This document shows, in pieces, positions 1 through 5,590 of a stretch of DNA of 5,911 nucleotides. Source of the stretch: Acidobacteriota bacterium (GTDB taxonomy: Bacteria; Acidobacteriota; UBA6911); contig JAIRVC010000237.1 of assembly GCA_031254095.1 (NCBI GenBank), forward strand, positions 1-5,911. The letters are read 5' to 3'. Below the pieces are notes generated by a model. That model was given only the letters and a program-made list of their open reading frames with translations. It had not been told where the DNA came from and did no database searches. The first letter of the stretch is position 1, and the number at the start of each line of letters is the position of its first letter. The translations under genes were made by a program, and so were the position numbers.

Positions 1-835
1 CGGGGCCGTCTCCATACATGGACGCGATCTGACTATCGACGATGATATTAATCTGCGTCGCGGAAAGTCCCAGAATCGCAGGCAGCATCAACCGTCCGAC
101 GCGGCGCAGATCGGGATCGGAAAAATCAAGCGCCGGGCGAAAGCGGAAACCATGGGCGCGGGCGGATGGCAGCATAATGGCGAACTGCCCGAAGCCGCCG
201 GCCAGCGCGCCGATGGCCATGGCGACAATCGGCTCCATTCCCCAGCGCGGCATAAACGGGGAAAGAAAAATCCCTGCCAGAATACAGCAGACATTGAAGA
301 CGGAAGACGCCAGCGCCGGAAGGAAAAAAGAGCCGAAGGCGTTAAGCATCCCCATAAAAACCGCCGCCAGCGACACGCACAGCAGGAACGGCGACAAAAT
401 GCGGGTCATCAGCGTCGCCAGTTCCAGCTTTCCCGGAATCGCGGCGAACCCGGCGGCCTGGAGATAAACCAGAAGTTTCGCGCCTAAAAAGAATGTCAGC
501 GTGATGCCGCCCAGAAAAATAAGGAGCGCGTTGAGCAGGCTGTTGGCCAGCAGCCAGGCGGATTCTTTTCCGTCAAGTTTCAGGCGGCGTGTAAAGGCAG
601 GCAGAAAAGCCGCGCTGAGAGCGCCTTCGGCAAAAAGGTCGCGCAACAGGTTGGGTATGCGAAACGCGACGGAAAAGGCGTCCGTGGCAAATCCCGCGCC
701 GAAATATTTCGCCTGCACGCTTTCCCGAATAAGGCCTAGAACGCGGCTTATCACTATGGCCGCGCTGACTTTTCCCGCGACGCCCGCGGAACCGGCGGTG
801 TCGGTAAAGTCCGGCGGTTGGCGTTTATTTGACAT
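1..835 (-). CDS. murJ: Lipid II flippase MurJ (MviN), C-terminal part cut off by the window edge
   Basis: Reading the minus strand from the ATG at 835 gives 278 codons without a stop up to the window edge. MurJ is a polytopic inner-membrane protein of the MOP superfamily that moves lipid II, the peptidoglycan precursor, across the cytoplasmic membrane. The N-terminal signature is clear: SRVLGLIRE at residues 30-38, FGAGFATDAF at 45-54, RIPNLLRDLFAEGALSAAF at 59-77. R31, R37, D52 and R65 align by this signature with E. coli MurJ R18, R24, D39 and R52, which are functionally important there. Long hydrophobic segments follow, as expected for about half of a roughly 500-residue, 14-helix protein. 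The first 13 or so residues extend beyond E. coli MurJ. The start overlaps the larE stop by one base (TGATG), suggesting translational coupling. The family assignment is firm; the 3' part is simply outside the window. Confidence 0.95.
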   Translation of the reverse strand, partial: MSNKRQPPDFTDTAGSAGVAGKVSAAIVISRVLGLIRESVQAKYFGAGFATDAFSVAFRIPNLLRDLFAEGALSAAFLPAFTRRLKLDGKESAWLLANSLLNALLIFLGGITLTFFLGAKLLVYLQAAGFAAIPGKLELATLMTRILSPFLLCVSLAAVFMGMLNAFGSFFLPALASSVFNVCCILAGIFLSPFMPRWGMEPIVAMAIGALAGGFGQFAIMLPSARAHGFRFRPALDFSDPDLRRVGRLMLPAILGLSATQINIIVDSQIASMYGDGP

Positions 836-1665
836 CAGGTAAACTTCTGTTTTTCCTGATCGCTCAGAACTTCGTTGGCCGAACCCATGCGATAACCTTC
901 AAGATCCAGCGTGACGAACTGATAGCCGAAATTCTTAAAGGCGGAGGCAAGTTTCGCCGCGGTTTCCGGATTAAGCGCGCGCTTTAGATCCTCCGATCCG
1001 AACTCAATCCGCGCCAGCGTTTCATGATGCCTCACGCGAAAAACGCTAAAACCCGCCTCGCGAAGAAACTCTTCGCACCTGTCAACAAGCTGAAGTTTTT
1101 CAGCGGTAATTTTAACGCCATAGGGCAAGCGTGTGGCCAGACAGGCCGAAGCGGGCTCGTCCGCGGTCGGAAGCCCGGCGCGGCGAGAAAGCTCGCGAAT
1201 GTCATTTTTGGTAAGACCCGCTTCCATAAGCGGGCTGCGGACGCCGTGCTTTAAAACCGCTTTTCTTCCCGGCCTGTAATCGCCCAGATCGTCCGCGTTT
1301 GAACCGTCCAGCACGACCGCGAAACCAGTCTCGGCCGCGATCGTCCGCAGTTTGGAACAGATTTCATCCTTGCAGTAAAAACAGCGCTCGGCGTCATTAT
1401 TGAGGTATTCCTCAATATCCATCTCCCACGACTGAAAGACGCGATGCGGAATGCCATAATCGCCGATGACGCGCGCGACGAGCCTCCGCTGGTGCAATGG
1501 CGTCGATGCGCTTTCCGCCGTCGCGGCAATCATGCGGCCGCCCAGAATTCCATAGGTTTTCCAGGCGAGGTATGAACTATCGACTCCGCCGCTGAAAGCC
1601 ACAACAGCCGAATCCGATTCTTTCAAAATGGCTTCAAGCCGCCGTTCTTTTTCGTCAAGATTCAT
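835..1665 (-). CDS. larE: LarE family ATP-dependent sulfur transferase (nickel-pincer cofactor synthesis)
   Basis: This 276-residue protein is the usual length for LarE, a cytoplasmic PP-loop enzyme. LarE adenylates a carboxylate of pyridinium-3,5-biscarboxylate mononucleotide and replaces it with thiocarboxylate, on the way to the nickel-pincer nucleotide of LarA-type racemases. Visible motifs are the PP-loop SGGVDSS (25-31), RCFYCK (94-99), GSNADDLGDYRPG (121-133), DEPASACLATR (169-179) with the expected sulfur-donor position at C175, and LEGYRMGSANE near the C-terminus. C95, C98 and C175 together suggest the three-cysteine, possibly Fe-S-binding, subtype rather than the one-cysteine sacrificial type; that is inference. 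No larA, larB or larC lies in the window. The gene starts 8 nt after the LysW-like gene and has no strong ribosome-binding site of its own, so coupling to that gene is likely. It overlaps murJ by one base. Confidence 0.93.
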   Translation of the reverse strand: MNLDEKERRLEAILKESDSAVVAFSGGVDSSYLAWKTYGILGGRMIAATAESASTPLHQRRLVARVIGDYGIPHRVFQSWEMDIEEYLNNDAERCFYCKDEICSKLRTIAAETGFAVVLDGSNADDLGDYRPGRKAVLKHGVRSPLMEAGLTKNDIRELSRRAGLPTADEPASACLATRLPYGVKITAEKLQLVDRCEEFLREAGFSVFRVRHHETLARIEFGSEDLKRALNPETAAKLASAFKNFGYQFVTLDLEGYRMGSANEVLSDQEKQKFT

Positions 1666-1673
1666 TACGATTA

Positions 1674-1928
1674 TTACCGATCATCGTCGTCATAATCGTC
1701 ATCGTCGTCATCGTCTTCGTCGTAGTCGTCTTCGTCGTCATCCCAATCGTCGTCTTCGTCGTCCCAGTCGTCGTCTTCGTCCTCATCATCGAGCGGGGCC
1801 AGGTCGAATTCCACGGGATCGGTCGAAACTACTTCGAGTTCAACGCCGCATTCGGGACAGGTGATAATTTCACCTACATCTTCGAATTCTTCTTCAATTT
1901 CGGCTTCGCATTCAGGACAGTAACCCAC
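1674..1928 (-). CDS. LysW-like zinc-ribbon protein with a long Asp/Glu-rich tail
   Basis: This 84-residue protein starts with GTG, chosen because GGAGG lies 6 nt upstream. Residues 3-45 read like LysW, the amino-group carrier protein of the lysine/arginine AmCP pathway: CPEC (4-7), GEIITCPECGVELEVV (19-34) and a DP...AP segment (37-45). The four cysteines C4, C7, C24 and C27 should bind one zinc. LysW normally ends about ten residues later in EDWGE, whose last glutamate carries the substrate. Here, residues 47-83 are instead all Asp or Glu apart from W55, W62, Y69 and Y79, and the protein ends in Arg. The carrier role is therefore unproven, and none of the lysine enzymes that load LysW is in view. 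It is the first gene of the minus-strand cluster, just before larE. It could be a metal- or protein-binding polyanion or a modified carrier; its function is unknown. Confidence 0.82.
   Translation of the reverse strand: MGYCPECEAEIEEEFEDVGEIITCPECGVELEVVSTDPVEFDLAPLDDEDEDDDWDDEDDDWDDDEDDYDEDDDDDDDYDDDDR
1720..1782 (-). repeat. 21-bp tandem repeat inside the acidic tail of the LysW-like gene
   Basis: Positions 1741-1761 and 1762-1782 are adjacent 21-bp units that match at 19 of 21 bases. The 21 bases at 1720-1740 are a more diverged third copy. In the protein they give heptads with an aromatic at the same place (W55, W62, Y69) surrounded by Asp and Glu. The rest of the tail (about 1680-1719) is GAC/GAT codons without a clear unit. 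In-frame slippage or duplication would lengthen or shorten the tail by seven residues without a frameshift. Confidence 0.75.
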
Positions 1929-1934
1929 AGTGTA

Positions 1935-1939
1935 CCTCC
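1935..1939 (-). promoter_or_regulatory. Ribosome-binding site that fixes the GTG start of the LysW-like gene
   Basis: On the minus strand GGAGG lies 6 nt before the GTG at 1928-1926. This is the strongest Shine-Dalgarno match in the minus-strand cluster. The nearby ATG that overlaps it is out of frame, so GTG is the supported start. Confidence 0.75.
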
Positions 1940-2017
1940 ATAAAAAAACGTTTCGGATTCATACGACGGCTTTTGACCGGCGCGCCGCGGGACATCCCCG
2001 GCGAATCAACTCCAACC

Positions 2018-2023
2018 ATTATA
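2018..2023 (-). promoter_or_regulatory. Possible -10 box for the minus-strand cluster
   Basis: The minus strand carries a perfect TATAAT in the intergenic region between the divergent genes. It would start a transcript near 2011 with a leader of about 80 nt before the LysW-like GTG. No good -35 box is found at 16-18 bp spacing, so the match could be chance in a locally AT-rich stretch, or the promoter could need an activator. Confidence 0.4.
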
Positions 2024-2083
2024 CAAATCACTATATTGTGCTACCATTTGCTCCGTAAAGCGTCAAGCAGGTTTCAAAAACCC

Positions 2084-2089
2084 TATATT
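2084..2089 (+). promoter_or_regulatory. Possible -10 box for the plus-strand cluster
   Basis: TATATT lies 22 nt before the ATG at 2112. The region at the expected -35 distance is only a poor match to TTGACA. A second TATATT at 2032-2037 is an alternative. A promoter is expected somewhere in 1940-2100 because the two clusters diverge here, but the sequence does not single one out. Confidence 0.25.
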
Positions 2090-2099
2090 CTTGCACTTT

Positions 2100-2104
2100 G
2101 GGAG
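2100..2104 (+). promoter_or_regulatory. Ribosome-binding site that decides the start of the VWFA-related gene
   Basis: GGGAG lies 7 nt before the ATG at 2112. This favours that ATG over the in-frame TTG at 2091, which would put the Shine-Dalgarno inside the gene and add seven residues before the signal sequence. Confidence 0.75.
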
Positions 2105-2111
2105 CGCAGTT

Positions 2112-3164
2112 ATGACGAAAACCAGGATTCTGAAAATCACCCTTGCGGTCAGCCTAGTTTTTTTTATCTGCATGTCCCACGCGCCGCAATGGACTGCCGT
2201 TGTTCCCTTCATCCCTTCAGTGGCCGCTGATTCGGACGATGCGAACAATGACCCCGAAACTGAAAAACTGCCTCGCGCCGCCATATCCGTAAACGTGGAC
2301 ATGGTGTCGATGCAGGTTCTGGTTTCCGACAACAACGGTAATGTCCTTACCGGTCTGAGACCCGAAAACTTTACCATCTACGAAGACGGGGTCAAGCAGG
2401 AGATAACTCATTTTTCGCCCATGGAAGCGAACGTCACGGTGGCAATGCTGGTCGAGTTCAGCAAGCGCAACGAAATTTTTCTCGACGATGTTTACAACGC
2501 AATGTACGGATTCGTAAACACTTTACGCCCCGGCGACTGGACGGCCGTCGCCGGATACGACATGCGGACGGAAATTTTCAGCGATTTTACCCAGAACAGG
2601 AATGAGATATACAAAGCATTGCGGCAGTTTGCCATTCCAAGCTGGAACGAAAGCAATCTCTCCGACGCGATCATTGAAATTATCGACCGCACGCAGGAGA
2701 TTGAGGGAAAAGTCGCTATTTTACTTATCTCCTCGGGACTTGACACTTTCAGCCGGCATACGTACGATCAGGCCCTTAATGCCTGCAAAAGCGCAAACGC
2801 TTCCATCTACGCCATCGGCATCGGCCGCTTCGCCCGCGATTATTACGACGCGCGCGGACTGATCAGCCAATCGACGAACATGGATTTTCTTATGGGAGAC
2901 AACCGCCTGAAGTCTTTCGCGGATTTCACCGGCGGGGCCGCTTTTTTCCCGCGTTATTCCACGGAACTGCCGTCCATCTTCAACGGCATTTCCACGGCTC
3001 TGCGCAGTCAGTACAGCGTCGGATACGTTTCCTCCAACACAAAAAGAGACGGAAAGTTCCGCAACGTCAAAGTGGAGGTCGCAACCGAGCTCAAGGACAA
3101 AAAAGGCAAGCCGATAAAAACCAAGGTTGTGACACGCAAGGGATATACGGCTAAGAGTTTTTAG
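2112..3164 (+). CDS. Exported VWFA-related protein (Acidobacteria-type VWA domain) with degenerate metal site
   Basis: The product is 350 residues from the ATG at 2112. A basic n-region (KTRILK) and hydrophobic core (about 9-22) make a signal peptide. Cleavage may follow SVAA at 36-39 or, less likely, A24. The mature part begins with a small beta-rich segment with VLVSDNNGNVLTGL and FTIYEDGVKQEI (69-98). This pre-domain is typical of the VWFA-related family first described in Acidobacteria. A VWA fold follows (about 108-300), and the end has QYSVGYVSSN and DGKFRNVKVEV, also typical of the family. The MIDAS metal site is altered: the usual DxSxS is E115-F-S-K-R119, and the usual Asp of the SDG loop is Ser (S207-S-G-L-D). 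Binding of a divalent metal is therefore doubtful. The protein probably acts in protein-protein contacts in the periplasm or envelope; the partner is unknown. Its TAG stop overlaps the next gene's GTG by one base. Confidence 0.88.
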   Translation: MTKTRILKITLAVSLVFFICMSHAPQWTAVVPFIPSVAADSDDANNDPETEKLPRAAISVNVDMVSMQVLVSDNNGNVLTGLRPENFTIYEDGVKQEITHFSPMEANVTVAMLVEFSKRNEIFLDDVYNAMYGFVNTLRPGDWTAVAGYDMRTEIFSDFTQNRNEIYKALRQFAIPSWNESNLSDAIIEIIDRTQEIEGKVAILLISSGLDTFSRHTYDQALNACKSANASIYAIGIGRFARDYYDARGLISQSTNMDFLMGDNRLKSFADFTGGAAFFPRYSTELPSIFNGISTALRSQYSVGYVSSNTKRDGKFRNVKVEVATELKDKKGKPIKTKVVTRKGYTAKSF

Positions 3165-3733
3165 TGAAATACACTGAATCGGGAATAGAAAGAATGCCCG
3201 CGCGCAGTCGCCATCGCGACCATCCGCACCTGTCGGACGAAAGCCGTTTGAAGTTCTGCCCGCTGTGCGGAGCGCCGCTCGTAAAACGCTGGCTCGAAGA
3301 AGAACGGCATACGCGCAAAATCTGTTCCGGTTGCGGATATATCTTCTATCTCAACCCAAAAGTGGCGGCGGGCGTAGTGCCGCGCGAAGGGGATAAAATC
3401 TGGCTGCTGCGCCGCAACATAGCGCCCGGCGACGATCTGTGGACTTTTCCGGGCGGATACGTCGATCTCGGCGAAAGCGTTCCGGAAGCGGCGGTCCGCG
3501 AGGCGCTTGAAGAAACCGGCTTTAAAGTGCGCCTTGACGGGCTTTTAAACGTGTATTCCTACACAAATGTTGGAATCGTGCTGGTGGCGTACCGCGGCTC
3601 GGTTGTCGGCGGAAAAGCCGCGCTGTCGCCCGAAAGCCGGGAAATACGCGCGTTCCTGCCGAAAGACATTCCATGGGAAGAACTGGCCTTTTCGTCCACG
3701 CGGGACGCCCTGCGGGATTATCTACAGCACTAG
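3164..3733 (+). CDS. NUDIX hydrolase with N-terminal zinc ribbon
   Basis: The 189-residue cytoplasmic protein has a four-cysteine zinc ribbon (C32, C35, C54, C57) followed by a NUDIX domain. The NUDIX box is complete: G98-x5-E104-x7-REALEETGF (112-120), with the E116/E117 metal ligands in place, so pyrophosphatase activity on a nucleoside-diphosphate-linked substrate is expected. The ribbon-plus-NUDIX layout resembles NADH pyrophosphatase-like and related uncharacterised enzymes. The NudC SQPWPFPxS motif after the box is absent, so the substrate cannot be named. The start used is the GTG at 3164, which overlaps the previous stop (TAGTG) and has AAGAG 6 nt upstream. The in-frame ATG at 3194 is a fair alternative and would remove ten unconserved residues. 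The TAG stop takes its G from the inserted element at 3733; before insertion the stop was probably TAA. Confidence 0.9.
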   Translation: MKYTESGIERMPARSRHRDHPHLSDESRLKFCPLCGAPLVKRWLEEERHTRKICSGCGYIFYLNPKVAAGVVPREGDKIWLLRRNIAPGDDLWTFPGGYVDLGESVPEAAVREALEETGFKVRLDGLLNVYSYTNVGIVLVAYRGSVVGGKAALSPESREIRAFLPKDIPWEELAFSSTRDALRDYLQH

Positions 3734-3751
3734 GGAAACACTGATTAATTG
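3731..3751 (+). repeat. Left terminal inverted repeat plus TA of the MITE-like element
   Basis: It pairs perfectly over 21 bases with 3869-3889. The first three bases form the TAG stop codon of the NUDIX gene, the TA from the target and the G from the element. Confidence 0.9.
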
Positions 3752-3847
3752 TCTGCGCGGGATGAAGTGCGAGGCGCACGGAGCGCAGGAACCGAAGCAT
3801 ATATAGAAATATGTTGAGGTTACGAGCACCGCGCCGCCGTAAACAAT

Positions 3848-3876
3848 TTGACAATTCGCCTGCTCAGGCAATTAAT
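3848..3876 (+). promoter_or_regulatory. Possible outward promoter in the MITE reading toward metG
   Basis: A perfect TTGACA (3848-3853) is followed after 17 bp by ATTAAT (3871-3876), which matches four of six bases of TATAAT but lacks the key A at its second position. If used, transcription would begin near 3883, giving metG a short leader that keeps its ribosome-binding site. Seen only as sequence match; function is inference. Confidence 0.3.
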
Positions 3877-3889
3877 CAGTGTTTCCCTA
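3869..3889 (-). repeat. Right terminal inverted repeat plus TA of the MITE-like element
   Basis: It pairs perfectly with 3731-3751. Read in one plus-strand frame it encodes INQCFP, and read outward from the left repeat on the minus strand it gives the same peptide. This explains why two spurious reading frames in this spacer share that string. Confidence 0.9.
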
Positions 3890-3896
3890 AGAAAGG
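3890..3896 (+). promoter_or_regulatory. Ribosome-binding site of metG
   Basis: AGAAAGG immediately follows the mobile element and lies 10 nt before the GTG at 3907. It supports that start rather than the ATG at 3811 inside the element. It belongs to the original NUDIX-metG junction. Confidence 0.6.
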
Positions 3897-3906
3897 TTTT
3901 TATAAA

Positions 3907-5583
3907 GTGAAAAGCGAAAAAATTCTTGTAACCTCGGCGCTGCCCTACGCCAATGGCCCGCTGCATCTGGGGCATCTGGCGGGCGCTTACATCCCCGCGG
4001 ACGTGTATGTCCGCTATCAGAGACTCAAAGGCTCGGATGTGCTTTTCGTCTGCGGCTCGGACGAACACGGCGTCCCGATCACTATCCGCGCGGACAGGGA
4101 AAAGATGACTCCGCAGGCCGTTGTTGACCGTTATCACGCCGCCATGAAAAAGACCTTTGAGCGCCTTGGCGTGAAATTCGATAATTACTCACGAACGTCG
4201 CTGCCGCTGCATCACAAAATTTCGCAGGATATTTTCCTGCGCCTGAACGAAAAAGGATTTATCAACGAGCAGACCGTCCGGCAGTATTACTGCGCCGCCT
4301 GCCGCCGCTTTCTTCCTGACCGCTATATCGAGGGAGAATGCCCGCACTGTCACAGCCTTGGCGCGCGCGGCGATCAGTGCGAAGCCTGCGGCCGCTGGCT
4401 TGAGCCGGAACAGCTTATTCAGCCTAAATGCAAGATCTGCGGAAGCACGCCTGAACTGCGCGACACAAAACACTGGTATTTCCGCCTCTCGGCGTTTCAG
4501 GAACAACTGGAAAAATGGCAGGCCTCAAGACCGGAATGGAAAAGCAACGTCCGTGAGTTTTGTTCCGGCTGGTTCAGGGAAGGACTGACGGACCGGCCGA
4601 TTACACGCGACATCGACTGGGGCATTCCCGTACCGCTGCCGGATGCCGAAGGCAAGGTGCTGTATGTCTGGTTCGATGCGCCGATCGGCTATATCTCATC
4701 GTCCGTCGAATGGGCGCAAAATCAGGGAACGCCCGACCGGTGGCGCGATTACTGGTGCGATGAAAAAACGCGCCTTGTTCATTTTATCGGCAAGGACAAT
4801 ATAGTCTTTCACGCGATCGTCTGGCCGGCCGTACTGATGGCGCACGGAGAATTTATCATCCCCGCCGAAATTCCGGCGAATGAATTTTTGAACATAGAGG
4901 GTCAGAAGATCTCCACCAGCCGCAACTGGGCGGTCTGGGCCGACGATTATCTCGAAGTCTTCCCGCCCGACCCGCTACGTTACTATCTTCAGGCCAACGC
5001 GCCGGAAAACAAGGACGCCGATTTCACATGGAAGGATTTTCAGGCGCGTTACAACGGAGACCTTGCCGACGTTTTAGGAAATTTGATCAATCGCTGCCTT
5101 TCCTTCGTCGAAAAAAACTTTGAAAACAAAGTCCCTCCGGCGGGCGAACTCACGGACGCTGATCGCGAGGCGCTTGGCGCGATTGAAAAAGCCGTCGCCG
5201 TCATCGGCGGCGCGCTTGATGAATTTCAGGTGCGGCGCGCCGTCGGCGAGCTTATGGATCTTGCCCGCGCCGGCAATAAATATTTCAACGACGCCGCTCC
5301 GTGGGCCGCGATGAAAACCGACCGGTCTCGCGCGGCGACGATTCTGAATACGACGATTCAGCTTGAGGCGGCGCTGTCCCTTTTGATGGAGCCCTTCCTT
5401 CCCTTTTCCGCGGAAAAGCTCAGAAAAATGCTGAACATCCCGGAAGATTACGCCGCGAACGGTTGGAGCGGCATAGCCGGATTCCGGCTTTCAGACAATC
5501 ATCCGCTTGGAAAAAGAGAAATCCTGTTCAGTAAAATCGAAGACGCGATAATCGAGGAGCAGATCGCAAAACTTGGGAAGTGA
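3907..5583 (+). CDS. metG: Methionyl-tRNA synthetase, short form without C-terminal tRNA-binding domain
   Basis: The enzyme charges tRNA(Met) with methionine in the cytoplasm. From the GTG at 3907 it is 558 residues and begins KILVTSALPYANGPLHLGH, as MetRS N-termini do. The class I HIGH motif is HLGH (20-23). The zinc-binding connective domain has four CxxC pairs (C129/C132, C145/C148, C158/C161, C175/C178), the two-knuckle E. coli-like type. The KMSKS loop is KISTS (334-338) in the context GQKISTSRNWAVW, a variant I associate with Bacteroidetes- and spirochaete-like MetRS. Anticodon recognition residues N392, R396 and W466 match E. coli N391, R395 and W461. The protein ends soon after the helical anticodon domain, so the Trbp111-like dimerisation domain of the longer enzymes is missing. 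It follows the MITE-like element and precedes a plsC-like gene by 7 nt. Confidence 0.96.
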   Translation: MKSEKILVTSALPYANGPLHLGHLAGAYIPADVYVRYQRLKGSDVLFVCGSDEHGVPITIRADREKMTPQAVVDRYHAAMKKTFERLGVKFDNYSRTSLPLHHKISQDIFLRLNEKGFINEQTVRQYYCAACRRFLPDRYIEGECPHCHSLGARGDQCEACGRWLEPEQLIQPKCKICGSTPELRDTKHWYFRLSAFQEQLEKWQASRPEWKSNVREFCSGWFREGLTDRPITRDIDWGIPVPLPDAEGKVLYVWFDAPIGYISSSVEWAQNQGTPDRWRDYWCDEKTRLVHFIGKDNIVFHAIVWPAVLMAHGEFIIPAEIPANEFLNIEGQKISTSRNWAVWADDYLEVFPPDPLRYYLQANAPENKDADFTWKDFQARYNGDLADVLGNLINRCLSFVEKNFENKVPPAGELTDADREALGAIEKAVAVIGGALDEFQVRRAVGELMDLARAGNKYFNDAAPWAAMKTDRSRAATILNTTIQLEAALSLLMEPFLPFSAEKLRKMLNIPEDYAANGWSGIAGFRLSDNHPLGKREILFSKIEDAIIEEQIAKLGK

Positions 5584-5590
5584 GTAAACT

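Larger units (their letters stand above)
3731..3889. mobile_element. MITE-like element with perfect terminal inverted repeats and flanking TA
   Basis: The 21 bases at 3731-3751 are the exact reverse complement of 3869-3889. Because TA is its own complement, the outer TA pairs (3731-3732 and 3888-3889) are best read as a target-site duplication. That leaves a 155-bp element (3733-3887) with 19-bp inverted repeats beginning GGGAAACAC. Pairing continues weakly inward (3752-3762 against 3858-3868). The centre forms an imperfect GC-rich hairpin around 3798-3813 (CATAT, loop ATAGAA, ATATG) that extends outward with mismatches to about 3770 and 3838. There is no transposase gene, so it is non-autonomous. 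A TA duplication fits mobilisation by an IS630/Tc1-mariner type or an IS5-family (IS427-group) transposase; which one is unknown. It separates the NUDIX gene from metG without damaging either. Confidence 0.85.

Noticed and set aside
42..842. Open plus-strand frames at 42-467, 152-487 and 501-842
   Set aside because: They lie opposite murJ, whose minus-strand translation matches the flippase family throughout. Their products are basic, low-complexity and have no recognisable domain.
1680..1790. Short repeats that might suggest a CRISPR array or a non-coding repeat block
   Set aside because: The repetition is in triplets and in frame with the acidic tail; there are no spacers of uniform length between conserved repeats.
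1628..1864. Arg/His-rich plus-strand frame of 78 residues
   Set aside because: It is the antisense reading of the Asp/Glu codon repeats in the LysW-like gene. The Arg/His richness follows from those repeats, and there is no ribosome-binding site.
1674..1928. Calling the small zinc-ribbon gene lysW of lysine biosynthesis outright
   Set aside because: The C-terminal EDWGE carrier motif is missing and no lysine or arginine AmCP enzymes are in the window, so only LysW-like is supported.
2024..2050. Weak palindrome CACTATATTGTG (2029-2040) inside a CAAAT/ATTTG pair, as an operator
   Set aside because: It has two mismatches in a 12-base AT-rich palindrome and the outer arms are only 5 bp, which is expected by chance. 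No regulator gene is nearby.
2112..2231. Lipoprotein signal with Cys20 in the VWFA-related protein
   Set aside because: The residues before it are VFFI, not a lipobox of the L-[AS]-[GA]-C type.
3522..3854. Minus-strand frame of 110 residues across the NUDIX 3' end and the element
   Set aside because: Half is antisense to the NUDIX gene and half is translated from the element, including the terminal-repeat peptide INQCFP. It has no family resemblance.
3760..3906. Intrinsic terminator formed by the element
   Set aside because: The GC-rich hairpin (about 3770-3838) is not followed by a T-run. The short T-run at 3897-3901 is part of the metG leader, well away from the hairpin.
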